Shown: positions 41,070-49,411 of the stretch, piece after piece | Layout of the letters: each line of letters begins with the position of its first letter | Position numbering within the stretch: position 1 is the stretch's first letter | DNA from: Azospirillaceae bacterium | Lineage (GTDB): Bacteria; Pseudomonadota; Alphaproteobacteria; Azospirillales; Azospirillaceae | Length of the DNA: 64,000 nucleotides | Assembly: GCA_028283825.1 (NCBI GenBank) | Contig: JAPWJW010000002.1 | Span: 186,001 to 250,000 of the forward strand | Direction of reading: 5' to 3' | The notes under the pieces: model-generated | Told to the model about the DNA's origin: nothing | Database searches by the model: none | Seen by the model: the letters and a program-made list of their open reading frames with translations, nothing else | Translations under genes and position numbers: made by a program

Positions 41070-43473
41070 GGGCGCCTCCCTCGGTGACCGCGGCCAGGGC
41101 GAAGGTAGCTTCCGATGCCGCCGGCGTCAGGTGCGCCACCTCGCCCCCATGGCGTAAGGATAGGCCCGGCCCGGCCAGCAGGCGGTAGGTTGCGGCGTCG
41201 CAAGTCACCGCCACCTCCACCCGGTTGCCCTGGAATTCCAGGCGGAAACGATAGCCATCCCAGCCCGGCGGCAGGCTGGGGTTGAAGCGCGGGATGCCGC
41301 CCAGGGCGTGGAACCCGGCGAAGCCCTGCACCAGGGCCATCCAGCTGCCGGCCAGGGCGGCCATGTGCAGGCCGTGGCCGGTGTTGGCGTGCAAATCGTC
41401 CAGATCCACCAGGGCGGTGGCGTTGAAGTAGGACAGCGCCTTGCCCATCTGGCCCAGGCGGGCGGCCAGCAGGCCGAACACGCCGGCCGACAGGGTGCTG
41501 TCGTGCACCGTCACCGCCTCATAAAAGGCGAAGGACCGGCGCACGGCCTCGGCCTCGAACCGGTGGGGCATCAGGCAGAAGGCCAGCACGGCGTCGGCCT
41601 GCTTGCACACCTGGTGGCGGTACAGCACCAGCGGGTGATAGTGCATCAGCAGGGGATGATGGTCGGCCGGGGTGCCGGCGAAATCCCAGGGCTTCTTGTC
41701 CAGGAAGCTGTCGTCCTGCGGATGGATGCCGCTGGGCTCGTCATAGGGCAGGTACATGGCCTCGGCCGCCTGGCGCCAGCCGCGCGCCTCCTCATCGCCC
41801 AAGCCGATGCGCTGGGCCAGTGCGGCCAGGGCGTCGGGGCGTTCCCGCCCCAGGCGCTCGGCCACGGCGGCCGCGTACTCCAGGTGCGCCTGGGCCATGG
41901 CGTTGGTGTAGAGGTTGTTGTCCACCATGGCGGTGTATTCGTCCGGGCCCGTCACCTCATGGATGCAGAAGCGCCCGCCGTGGCGGGGGTTGTAATGCCC
42001 CATGTCCAGCCACAGCCGCGCCGTCTCGAACAGGATTTCGGCGCCATGGCGCACCAGGAAATCATCGTCGCCGGTGGCGTCCATGTACTGGCGCACGGCA
42101 TGCGCCACGTCGGCGTTGATGTGGTATTGCGCCGATCCGGCGGGAAAATAGGACGAACACTCCGCCCCGCCGATGGTGCGCCAGGGGTATAGCGCACCCT
42201 TGCGGTGGCCCATCAGGCGGGCGTGGGTGCGGGCGCCGTCCAGCGTGCGGTGGCGGTATTCCAGCATGGCGCGGGCCACGGCTGGTTTGGTGTAGACCAG
42301 CACCGGCAGGGCGAAGATCTCGGCATCCCAGAAATAATGCCCCTCATACCCTTCGCCGCTCTGCCCCTTGGCGCCGACGGAAGTCAGGCCGTCGCGTCCC
42401 GCCCCCTGCAGCAGCTGGAACAGGTTGAAGCGCACCGCCCGGCCCAGATGCGGGGCGCCGTCGATGGCGATGTCGGCGGACAGCCAATATTCCTGAAGGG
42501 CTTGGGTGCGGGCCTGGCGCAGGGCGGGCAGGCCGATGGACTGGGCCTGGGTCAAGGCCGCGATCGCCGAGCGGCCCACGGCCTCATCATCCGCCGGCGT
42601 GCCGTGCGTGTCCTTGTCGGCGGCGTAGGCGATGCTTTTCACGATTGTCAAGGTGCCGCCCGGCGCCAGGGTGGTGCGCAGCATATGGCACAGTTCGCTG
42701 TTGTCGCGCACCGTGGCCGGCAGGACGGCACCGTCGGCGGTCACGGTGTGGGCCATGGCGGCGGCGACACCCTGGCCGCTGCGCCGGGTGCGCAGCACCA
42801 GGCCGGTGATGCCGTCCGGCCCCTCGACCCAGCGGCGGAAGGCCGGGGCGGTGGTCTGCGGGCCCAGGCGCGGGTCGTGCACGCCGTTCTCTTCCGCCGC
42901 CGGGGCCTTGGCCGCTGGCGCGTGGTGCGGCACCAGGCGTGAGGCGACGGCGACCTCATCGCTGAAATCCTCCGCCGTCACCTGGTAATGGATGACGATG
43001 GGGCCGGGATGGTCCTCCACCACCAGCCGCTCACTGACGACCCGCACGGTGCGCCCGGCGGGGGACCGCCAGCGCAAGGCGCGGTGCAGCACGCCGGTGC
43101 GCAGATCCAGCCAGCGATGGTGGGCCAGCACCCGGCCGGTGGTGAGATCCAGCGGCTCCCCCCCCACGGTCAGGTCGATGCGGGTGCCGTCCGGCACGGG
43201 GATGCGGGTGTCGCTGGCCTCGGCGAAGCCCGGCGCCTTTTCATGATAGGTGATGGGTGTCACCTCATAGACGCCGTTCAGGTGCACCACCGGCGCCGTC
43301 GACCGCCCGGCCTCCTCCACCACGCCGCGCACGCCGATGAACCCGTTGCCCAGCGTGAACAGGGATTCCAGGCGTTTCAGCGTCGCCGCGTCATCGCCCT
43401 GGGCGACGACGGTCCAGGCGTCGGTGGCGGGCGGGGCGGGCGAAAAGGGGGGGAGGGAGGCTGTCACGGGCAT
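41056..43473 (-). CDS. Glycoside hydrolase family 65 disaccharide phosphorylase
   Basis: 805 residues (ATG 43473; GTG 43476 also possible). Inverting phosphorylase that splits a glucose disaccharide (maltose, trehalose, kojibiose or nigerose) with phosphate into beta-Glc1P and glucose. N-terminal beta-sandwich (LESLFTLGNGFIGVRG, LDLTTGRVLAHHRWLDLRTG), then an (alpha/alpha)6 barrel: YEGHYFWDAEIFALPVLVY, the catalytic Glu in CIHEVTGPDEYTAMVDNN, and KQADAVL (the KQ.D motif of the phosphate pocket). Cytosolic. Operon-linked to pgmB and, with gaps, to the MFS and TonB genes. Substrate cannot be fixed from sequence. An iteron lies inside the 3' end (41144). Confidence 0.92.
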   Translation of the reverse strand: MPVTASLPPFSPAPPATDAWTVVAQGDDAATLKRLESLFTLGNGFIGVRGVVEEAGRSTAPVVHLNGVYEVTPITYHEKAPGFAEASDTRIPVPDGTRIDLTVGGEPLDLTTGRVLAHHRWLDLRTGVLHRALRWRSPAGRTVRVVSERLVVEDHPGPIVIHYQVTAEDFSDEVAVASRLVPHHAPAAKAPAAEENGVHDPRLGPQTTAPAFRRWVEGPDGITGLVLRTRRSGQGVAAAMAHTVTADGAVLPATVRDNSELCHMLRTTLAPGGTLTIVKSIAYAADKDTHGTPADDEAVGRSAIAALTQAQSIGLPALRQARTQALQEYWLSADIAIDGAPHLGRAVRFNLFQLLQGAGRDGLTSVGAKGQSGEGYEGHYFWDAEIFALPVLVYTKPAVARAMLEYRHRTLDGARTHARLMGHRKGALYPWRTIGGAECSSYFPAGSAQYHINADVAHAVRQYMDATGDDDFLVRHGAEILFETARLWLDMGHYNPRHGGRFCIHEVTGPDEYTAMVDNNLYTNAMAQAHLEYAAAVAERLGRERPDALAALAQRIGLGDEEARGWRQAAEAMYLPYDEPSGIHPQDDSFLDKKPWDFAGTPADHHPLLMHYHPLVLYRHQVCKQADAVLAFCLMPHRFEAEAVRRSFAFYEAVTVHDSTLSAGVFGLLAARLGQMGKALSYFNATALVDLDDLHANTGHGLHMAALAGSWMALVQGFAGFHALGGIPRFNPSLPPGWDGYRFRLEFQGNRVEVAVTCDAATYRLLAGPGLSLRHGGEVAHLTPAASEATFALAAVTEGGAHAPL
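41144..41161 (+). repeat. Iteron inside the GH65 gene
   Basis: CCCCCATGGCGTAAGGAT, a full match to the origin pattern, inside the 3' coding region. 29 bp on, TTGCGGCGTCGCAA (41190-41203) is one base from the parS core. Confidence 0.6.
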
Positions 43474-43554
43474 CACGCTTTTCTGGTGTACGGGCAGGCG
43501 AGGTCTGAAGGGGTAACGGTCTGGCGGCGCTGGTGGTTCCGCCGATTGTCGGCG

Positions 43555-45018
43555 TCAGGAATGGGGGGTGGTGGACAAGGGTGCGGCGATATCCTCCAGC
43601 GACTTGCCCTCCGCCTTGACGCCCAGCACCGCCTCGACGGCGGCGGCGGCGATCATCAGGCCGGCACCCAGGACATAGCCCCACAGCACGTTGGTGCGCG
43701 ATCCCGTGTCGATCAGGGCGCCGAACACCAGTGGGCCGCAGACGCCGCCCACCCCGGTGCCGAAGGCGAAGAACAGGGAAATGGCGACGGCGCGGATCTC
43801 CAGCGGGAAGCATTCGCTGACGGTCAAATAGGCGGAACTGGCGGCGGCGGAGGCGAAGAAAAAGATGACGCTCCAAGCCAGGGTGATGGTGGTGGCGGTC
43901 AGCAGGCCCTGCTGGAACAGCACGCCGGTGCCGATCAGCAGGACGCCGGACAGGGCGTAGGTGCCGGCGATCATGGGCACGCGGCCGATGGTGTCGAAGA
44001 AACGGCCGATCAGCAGCGGCCCCAGGAAGTTGCCGGCCGCGAACGGCAGGATGTACCAGCCGACATCGTTGGCCGGCACGCCGAAGAAGGAGGTCAGGAC
44101 CAGCGCCTCGGTGAAGAAGATGGCGTTGTAGAAAAACGCCTGGGCCGTCATCAGCGACAGGCCCAGCACCGTGCGCGGGCCGTAATCGCGCAAAAGTGAC
44201 CGCGCCACGGCGCCGGTGGACACGGGTGCCAGTTCGCGCAGGCGCACCGGCGGGCCGGCCGGGGGCAGGGTGTGGCCTTGGGCCCGGATGCCGTCCTCGA
44301 TCCGGGTCACGATGGCCTCACCATCGGCCACGCGGCCATGGGTCATCAGCCAGCGCGGGCTTTCCGGGATGGCGCGGCGCAGGAACAGGATGAACAGGCC
44401 CAGGATGGCGCCGGTGAAGAAGGACGCGCGCCAGCCCAGATCGGGCCCCAGCAGGGCCGGATCCAGCAGGACGACGGAGCCGACGGCGCCCAGGGCCGCA
44501 CCCAGCCAATAGCTGCCGTTGATCACCAGGGTGACCCAGCCGCGGGCGCGGGCCGGGATCAGTTCCTGGATGGTGGAATTGATGGCGACGTACTCCCCGC
44601 CGATGCCCGCCCCGGTGATGAAGCGGAACAGCAGCAGGCTGGGGAAATTCCAGGAAAAGGCGGTGGCGGCGGTGGCGGCCAGATAGACCAGCAGGGTGAT
44701 GCTGAACAGCTTCTTGCGGCCCAGCCGGTCGGTCAGCCAGCCGAAGAACAGGCCACCCAGCACGCAGCCGATCAGATAGGCGCTGCTGGCCGCCGACACC
44801 TGGGCGTTGTTGAGGGCCAGGGCCGGGCTTTCCTTCATGGCGCCGGCGACGGCGCCGGCCAGGGTGACCTCCAGCCCGTCCAGCACCCAGGTGATGCCCA
44901 GCGCCCCCACCACCAGGCTATGGAACCGCCCCCAGGGCAGGCGGTCCAGCCGGGCGGGGATGTCGGTCTCCGTGACGGCAGGGGCGGGTTGGGCGATCGA
45001 GGCGGCACTGGACAAGGC
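43555..45018 (-). CDS. MFS sugar transporter
   Basis: About 487 residues from TTG 45018 (AAGGTG 9 nt upstream; TTG 45066 is the longer option). Twelve membrane helices. Sugar-porter-like marks: GWLTDRLGRKKLF between helices 2 and 3, FRFITGAGIGGEYVA, RRAIPESPRWLM before the central loop, RFFDTIGRVPM in the second half, and SECFPLEIRAVAIS. Inner-membrane uptake of the di- or oligosaccharide that the outer-membrane TonB receptor brings into the periplasm (inference from context). Same strand as GH65 (about 80 bp downstream). Confidence 0.9.
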   Translation of the reverse strand, partial: ALSSAASIAQPAPAVTETDIPARLDRLPWGRFHSLVVGALGITWVLDGLEVTLAGAVAGAMKESPALALNNAQVSAASSAYLIGCVLGGLFFGWLTDRLGRKKLFSITLLVYLAATAATAFSWNFPSLLLFRFITGAGIGGEYVAINSTIQELIPARARGWVTLVINGSYWLGAALGAVGSVVLLDPALLGPDLGWRASFFTGAILGLFILFLRRAIPESPRWLMTHGRVADGEAIVTRIEDGIRAQGHTLPPAGPPVRLRELAPVSTGAVARSLLRDYGPRTVLGLSLMTAQAFFYNAIFFTEALVLTSFFGVPANDVGWYILPFAAGNFLGPLLIGRFFDTIGRVPMIAGTYALSGVLLIGTGVLFQQGLLTATTITLAWSVIFFFASAAASSAYLTVSECFPLEIRAVAISLFFAFGTGVGGVCGPLVFGALIDTGSRTNVLWGYVLGAGLMIAAAAVEAVLGVKAEGKSLEDIAAPLSTTPHS

Positions 45019-45138
45019 GGGGCACCTTACAAAGGTGGATTGATGAAAAGAGGATGGGTGGGCCAATGGTCGAGGTCCAGCCCACCCATCCTGGAAGCCG
45101 TCCTCGGGGGTGACGGCTTCAACGGTGAAACGCGGCGC

Positions 45139-47607
45139 TTAGAACTTGGCGGACGCACTGAGGTGGACGGAGCGGCCGAACAGCGGCCGGCCCAGGAAGA
45201 CGCCGCCGGTGCTGGTGCCCGCCCCCACGACGCGGGCGTTGCCTTCGGTGATGCCCAGCTCATCCGTCAGGTTGGTGGCGGTCAGCTGGACGGAATAGCG
45301 GTCGAAGTCGGCGGCCACGCCCAGGTCCAGGGTGTCGTAGGCCGGCAGCGGCTGCTGGTTGTCCGGGTCGCCGTAACGGTCGCCGACATGGGTATAGGTG
45401 CCGAACAGGCGCAGGCTGGCCCAATCCAGCGGGATCTCGTAGGACGGCGCGATGGAGAACTGGAACTTGGGCTGGCGCAGCACCTCATTGCCGTTATAGG
45501 TCGGGTTGTCCTGGTACTTGGCATCCAGGTAGGTGCCGCGGAAGGTGACGGTCAGGTTGGTGACCGGCCGCACCGCCAGTTCAAACTCCGCACCCCAGGC
45601 TTCCGATCCATAGATTTCGTTGATCAGGCTGCCGCTGCCGTCGGGGTTCACCACCTCCGCCTGGTACAGCAATCCTGAGAAGGTGTTGTGGAAGCCGGTG
45701 ACATAGGCGCTGTAGTAGTGGGAGGAGGTCTTGAGGCCGATTTCCTGCTGCTGGATATCGACCATCTGGTAATCGCCGCCGCGCAGCGCATCGAACTGCG
45801 GGAATTCATGGCCGCCGTTGGCACGGGCGTAAACGCTGAGGTCGTCCGTCAGGTAATAGTTGGCGCCCACCGTCCACGATGGCGCCGTCTGGTGTGAACT
45901 GACGCCGTAATAGGTGCCGTTGTTGTAGCTGGCGGCGTTGTCGTACAGGGTCAGCGGATTGCTGTCCAAATCACCGGTGCTGTCGTTGTTGATGGTGCCG
46001 TTGATGGTCTGGTGTTCCACCCGCAGGCCGGCGTCCAGGCGCAGGTCCGGTGTGATGTGCCATTCGTCGGAGATGAAGCCCGCGACCGCCGTACCGTCAT
46101 AGCTGGCGTCCAGCGCGTAGAACGACCCGGACACCAGGCCGCCGCGCGACACCTGGGCGCCGTTGTTCAGCGCCACGTCCACCACTTGCGGATGGTTGGC
46201 CATGGTCAGCAGGTAGTTGTTGCCCAGGTACCATTGGTCCTTGGACGTGTAATGGGCGAAATAGGCGCCGACCGTCAGGGTGTTGCCCTGGAACAGGTCA
46301 TGGCTCAGGCGGACATCGTCGGTGAAGGACTGGATCTGCTTGTCCACCGACCACATGCCGACCGAAATGACCTGCTGGTTCATGTTGGTCAGGGCGGCAC
46401 CGGTGCCCACGATCCTGGCCGACCCGCCGGTGGCCAGGCCGCCGGCCGCCGCCACCACGGCGGCGCTGGCGTTGGCGGATGTCACGCTGTCGGAAATGAA
46501 CTGGCCCAGCGTTTCCGGGTTCGACCCGGTGAATTCCGACTGGGTGTAGGCCCGGCCGGTGACGAAGTTCATCTTGTTGCTGAGCTGCCAGCCGTTCAGG
46601 TCCAGGTCCAGCGTGTCGCCCAGGGTGGTCAGGTGGACGCCGCGGCCGTCGCCGATGTCCAGGTTCTTGGTCTGGCCCGGCCCGGTCTCGATCGTGACGT
46701 TGCGCACGTCGTTGCTGTACAGGCTGAACGTGCCCGGATCGGTGCCGGGGAAGGCGGAGATATCCTTGCCGTTGTTGCCGCTGACCAGCGGGATGGCGGT
46801 GTAGAAGGCGTTCCGGTCGTCGGTGCGGCGGCCGTAGAATGTGAAGCTGCCGTTGTCGAACTTCTTGGTGACGTTGGCCACCACCTGCCCGCCGTCGTCG
46901 GCCGGGAACTGGGTGCTGCGGATGCCTTCGTTATAGCGGTAGAAGCCGCCGACCATGAAGGTCAGGTCCTTGGAAATGGGCCCGGAGTAATAGGTGTCGA
47001 CCCGGTACAGCCCCTCATCCCCCACGGTCAGGCGGATGCTGCCTTCCGGCGTGTCGGTGCCCTTGCGCTGGATGAAGTTCACGGTGGCGCCCGGCTGGGC
47101 GTTGGAGAAGACGGTGGCCGGGCCGCCGCGCAGCACCTCCACCCGTTCCACCGTGTCGTCCAGGCGGATCAGGCTGGAATTGTCCATGAAGGACAGGGTG
47201 GGGGCCGGATAGATGGGGGACCCGTCGATCTGCATGGTGACGAAGGGCGCGTCGCCGCCGCCGGGGAAACCGCGCACGTCGATGTTGGGGCCGGCGGTGC
47301 CGCTGGTCGATTCCACCCACAGGCCCGGCGTCAGCTTCAGCAGGTCGGCGGTGCCGTTGGGCTGCTGCGCCACGATGTCCTCGGCCTTGATGGTGCTGAT
47401 GGCGAAGCTGGCGTCCAGCTTCTTCATGCCGTCGCTGCGCGCCGTGCCGGTGACGATGACTTCCTGCAACTCATCGGTGGCGCTGCTCAAGGCGCCGGCC
47501 TGGGGCGCCGGCTCGGCGGCCGTCTGGGCGCGGGCCGCCATGGGGACCGTCAGCGCCGCCAGGGCGACGCCGGCCAATAACATAGCTATCCTGTTCGGAT
47601 TCAACAT
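45139..47607 (-). CDS. TonB-dependent receptor, probably for an oligosaccharide
   Basis: 822 residues with a signal peptide (AMLLAGVALAALTVPMAARA-Q). TonB box region QEVIVTGTAR, plug domain (STIKAEDIVAQQPNGTADLLKLTPGLW, NIDVRGFPGGGDAPFVTMQIDG, VERVEVLRGGPATVFSNAQPGATVNFIQ), then the barrel, ending VHLSASAKF with the usual C-terminal Phe. GGGAGGGAAAA precedes the ATG. The neighbours (MFS, GH65, pgmB, LacI) point to a glucoside substrate. Two adjacent LacI-type operators lie at 47754-47781 between this gene and the divergent LacI regulator. Confidence 0.94.
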   Translation of the reverse strand: MLNPNRIAMLLAGVALAALTVPMAARAQTAAEPAPQAGALSSATDELQEVIVTGTARSDGMKKLDASFAISTIKAEDIVAQQPNGTADLLKLTPGLWVESTSGTAGPNIDVRGFPGGGDAPFVTMQIDGSPIYPAPTLSFMDNSSLIRLDDTVERVEVLRGGPATVFSNAQPGATVNFIQRKGTDTPEGSIRLTVGDEGLYRVDTYYSGPISKDLTFMVGGFYRYNEGIRSTQFPADDGGQVVANVTKKFDNGSFTFYGRRTDDRNAFYTAIPLVSGNNGKDISAFPGTDPGTFSLYSNDVRNVTIETGPGQTKNLDIGDGRGVHLTTLGDTLDLDLNGWQLSNKMNFVTGRAYTQSEFTGSNPETLGQFISDSVTSANASAAVVAAAGGLATGGSARIVGTGAALTNMNQQVISVGMWSVDKQIQSFTDDVRLSHDLFQGNTLTVGAYFAHYTSKDQWYLGNNYLLTMANHPQVVDVALNNGAQVSRGGLVSGSFYALDASYDGTAVAGFISDEWHITPDLRLDAGLRVEHQTINGTINNDSTGDLDSNPLTLYDNAASYNNGTYYGVSSHQTAPSWTVGANYYLTDDLSVYARANGGHEFPQFDALRGGDYQMVDIQQQEIGLKTSSHYYSAYVTGFHNTFSGLLYQAEVVNPDGSGSLINEIYGSEAWGAEFELAVRPVTNLTVTFRGTYLDAKYQDNPTYNGNEVLRQPKFQFSIAPSYEIPLDWASLRLFGTYTHVGDRYGDPDNQQPLPAYDTLDLGVAADFDRYSVQLTATNLTDELGITEGNARVVGAGTSTGGVFLGRPLFGRSVHLSASAKF

Positions 47608-47753
47608 TTTTCCCTCCCGTTTTTGTCTCGGCCAGGGGGCTGTGACGGTGCGGGTTCGCCCGTCGACTTGGCCCCAAGGCTTCTTATCGGGATGGCACGC
47701 CCACGTTGGGCCGATACCACCCCTGCTTGAATGAAAGGACGGATAGCATCGAA

Positions 47754-47781
47754 TGACATCGATAACAAGACATCGATATCA
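47754..47781. promoter_or_regulatory. Tandem LacI-type operators before the TonB gene
   Basis: TGACATCGATAACA (47754-47767) fits TGnnAnCGnTnnCA in full; AGACATCGATATCA (47768-47781) fits with one change. They abut without a gap, on the promoter side of the TonB receptor gene. Confidence 0.75.
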
Positions 47782-47955
47782 TTTCTGTCTCATTTGCCCG
47801 TGGGGCGTTGAAACCGGGCCACAGGGGTAAAGGCATTGCTGCAACAGCACTTCGCAGGTGCGGTATAATGCCAGCGTTTCCAGGAAGATGGCTGCCAAGT
47901 CTTTGGATGGAAAGGCCTAGCCGTCTCCGATTTGCGGACTTCCCCGCAGCCAGAT

Positions 47956-47969
47956 TGTTATCGATATCA
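47956..47969. promoter_or_regulatory. LacI-type operator before the lacI-family gene
   Basis: TGTTATCGATATCA, a perfect match to TGnnAnCGnTnnCA, 229 bp before the regulator's ATG and about 200 bp from the tandem sites. Suggests autoregulation and perhaps looping. Confidence 0.75.
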
Positions 47970-48197
47970 CCCTATGATGGCCCTATCATCGCGCCGCAGG
48001 ACAATCGGCGTGACGCCAGGGGTGGGGATGGGCATGGGGGACGGGACGGCGCATGCGGCCGAAATCCGGCTGCGACTCAGGGACCGCCACCGGCCTTATG
48101 GGCCCCGCGTCGCTTGGCAAGCGGCGTCCGCTTGTGGAACAGTCGTGCCCGGATTCGTCCGGCGCCGCCGGCCCTTTTTCCAGGTTTGGAACCCCGC

Positions 48198-49253
48198 ATG
48201 AGCACGCGTTCGGTCAAATCCCCCCGCCCGGCGGCCCCGGCGGACAGTTTTCCGGTGGTGGAACCCGGGCGGCTGACCATGGCCGATCTGGCGGAACGGG
48301 CGCAGGTGTCGGTCATCACCGTGTCCCGCGCGCTGCGCGACAGCCCATCGGTGCGCGAGGATACCCGCCGCCGCATCCAGGACCTGGCGCGGGAGATGGG
48401 CTACCGCTTCAACGCCACGGCGCGGAACCTGCGCCTGCAGCGCAGCCACACCATCGCCGTGGTGGTGGACATGAAGCCCAGCCCGGAACGCCCCATGTCC
48501 GGCCCCTTCCCCTTGGACCTGCTGGGCGGCATCTGCCAGGAACTGACCACCGCCGGCTACAACGTGCTGCTGACCACGGGGCAGGGCCATCCCGCCGACG
48601 CCGTGCAGGCGGCCGACGGCGCCATCCTGCTGGGCCAGGGGGCGGACGACACGGCGGTGCACCAGTTGGCGCCGTCGGGCGTGCCGCTGGTGGTGTGGGG
48701 CGCCCCGCGTTCAGGGCCCGGCCCCGGTGCCGATCCGGTGTTCGTGGGCAGCGACAACCACCAGGGCGGGGCGCTGGCGGCGGCGCGGTTCATCGCGACC
48801 GGCCGGCGCCGCCTGGTTTTCCTGGGTGACACCCGCCATCGCGAAAACGCCGAACGCCTGCACGGCTTTACCGAGACGCTGGCCGCGTCCGGGGCGGCGC
48901 TGGTGGCCCTGGTGCCCTGCGACTTCACCTTCAACGCCGGCGTGGCGGCGGTGCAGGGCCTGCTGGCCGATACACCCGGCGGCTTCGACGGCGTGTTCGC
49001 GTGCAGCGACGCCATGGCGCTGGGGGCGGTCCGCGCGCTGACGGAGGCCAGGCTGTCGGTGCCGGGCGACGTGTCCGTCATCGGCTACGACGACACGCCC
49101 ATGGCCGCCTTCCACACCCCGGCCTTGACCTCGGTCCACCAGAACTGGACGGACGGCGGCGTGCGCCTGGCGCAGAGCGTGCTGGCCCTGATCAACGGCG
49201 ACCGGCCCGACAGCGTCATCCTGCCCACCCGCCTGGTGGTGCGGGAAAGCTGA
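48198..49253 (+). CDS. LacI/GalR-family repressor
   Basis: 351 residues from ATG 48198. HTH at residues 28-75: TMADLAERAQVSVITVSRALRDSPSVREDTRRRI split over helices, with the hinge GYRFNATARNLRLQRSHTIAVVV. The periplasmic-binding-like effector domain follows (GSDNHQGGALAARF-type text, RRLVFLGDTRHRENAERLHGF, DGVFACSDAMALGAVRALTE, VSVIGYDDTPMAAFHTPALTSV). It should bind the TGnnAnCGnTnnCA operators in its own promoter and before the TonB gene and so control the disaccharide regulon. Inducer unknown. Confidence 0.93.
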   Translation: MSTRSVKSPRPAAPADSFPVVEPGRLTMADLAERAQVSVITVSRALRDSPSVREDTRRRIQDLAREMGYRFNATARNLRLQRSHTIAVVVDMKPSPERPMSGPFPLDLLGGICQELTTAGYNVLLTTGQGHPADAVQAADGAILLGQGADDTAVHQLAPSGVPLVVWGAPRSGPGPGADPVFVGSDNHQGGALAAARFIATGRRRLVFLGDTRHRENAERLHGFTETLAASGAALVALVPCDFTFNAGVAAVQGLLADTPGGFDGVFACSDAMALGAVRALTEARLSVPGDVSVIGYDDTPMAAFHTPALTSVHQNWTDGGVRLAQSVLALINGDRPDSVILPTRLVVRES

Positions 49254-49265
49254 GGTTTTAAGTTT

Positions 49266-49393
49266 CCTCAGGCGCCGGCGGGGCATCCGCCCCTTGGCTT
49301 GTCCTCAGTTTTCAGTCCGCCTTCGGCTCCCCAAAAACTTCCGGCGGCCGCGGTCGCGGCCTACGGCGGCATGAGCATGAACCCATGCCGCCC
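49266..49393. repeat. Intergenic hairpin repeat, copy D
   Basis: Same orientation as copy A. CTCAGGCGCCGGCGGGGC, TTTTCAGTCCGC, CTCCCCAAAAACTTCCGG, GCCGCGGTCGCGGC, terminal stem GGCGGCATG/CATGCCGCC. Between the convergent stops at 49253 and 49412. Confidence 0.75.
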
Positions 49394-49411
49394 CTGGCTC
49401 CGGAAAAGCCG

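Larger units (their letters stand above)
47608..48197. other. Divergent control region, 590 bp
   Basis: Between the TonB gene and the LacI gene. Holds the three operators. The rest (47790-47940 and 47970-48197) is leader sequence; an open frame into the LacI gene exists but has no HTH-like content upstream of 48198. Confidence 0.6.

Noticed and set aside
41190-41203. Third parS copy TTGCGGCGTCGCAA
   Set aside because: Not perfectly symmetric and inside the GH65 coding sequence (CDAAT codons); listed only as a near match.
47808-48197. N-terminal extension of the LacI-family regulator
   Set aside because: The HTH starts at about 48280 and ATG 48198 gives the normal length; the upstream reading covers the operator region.
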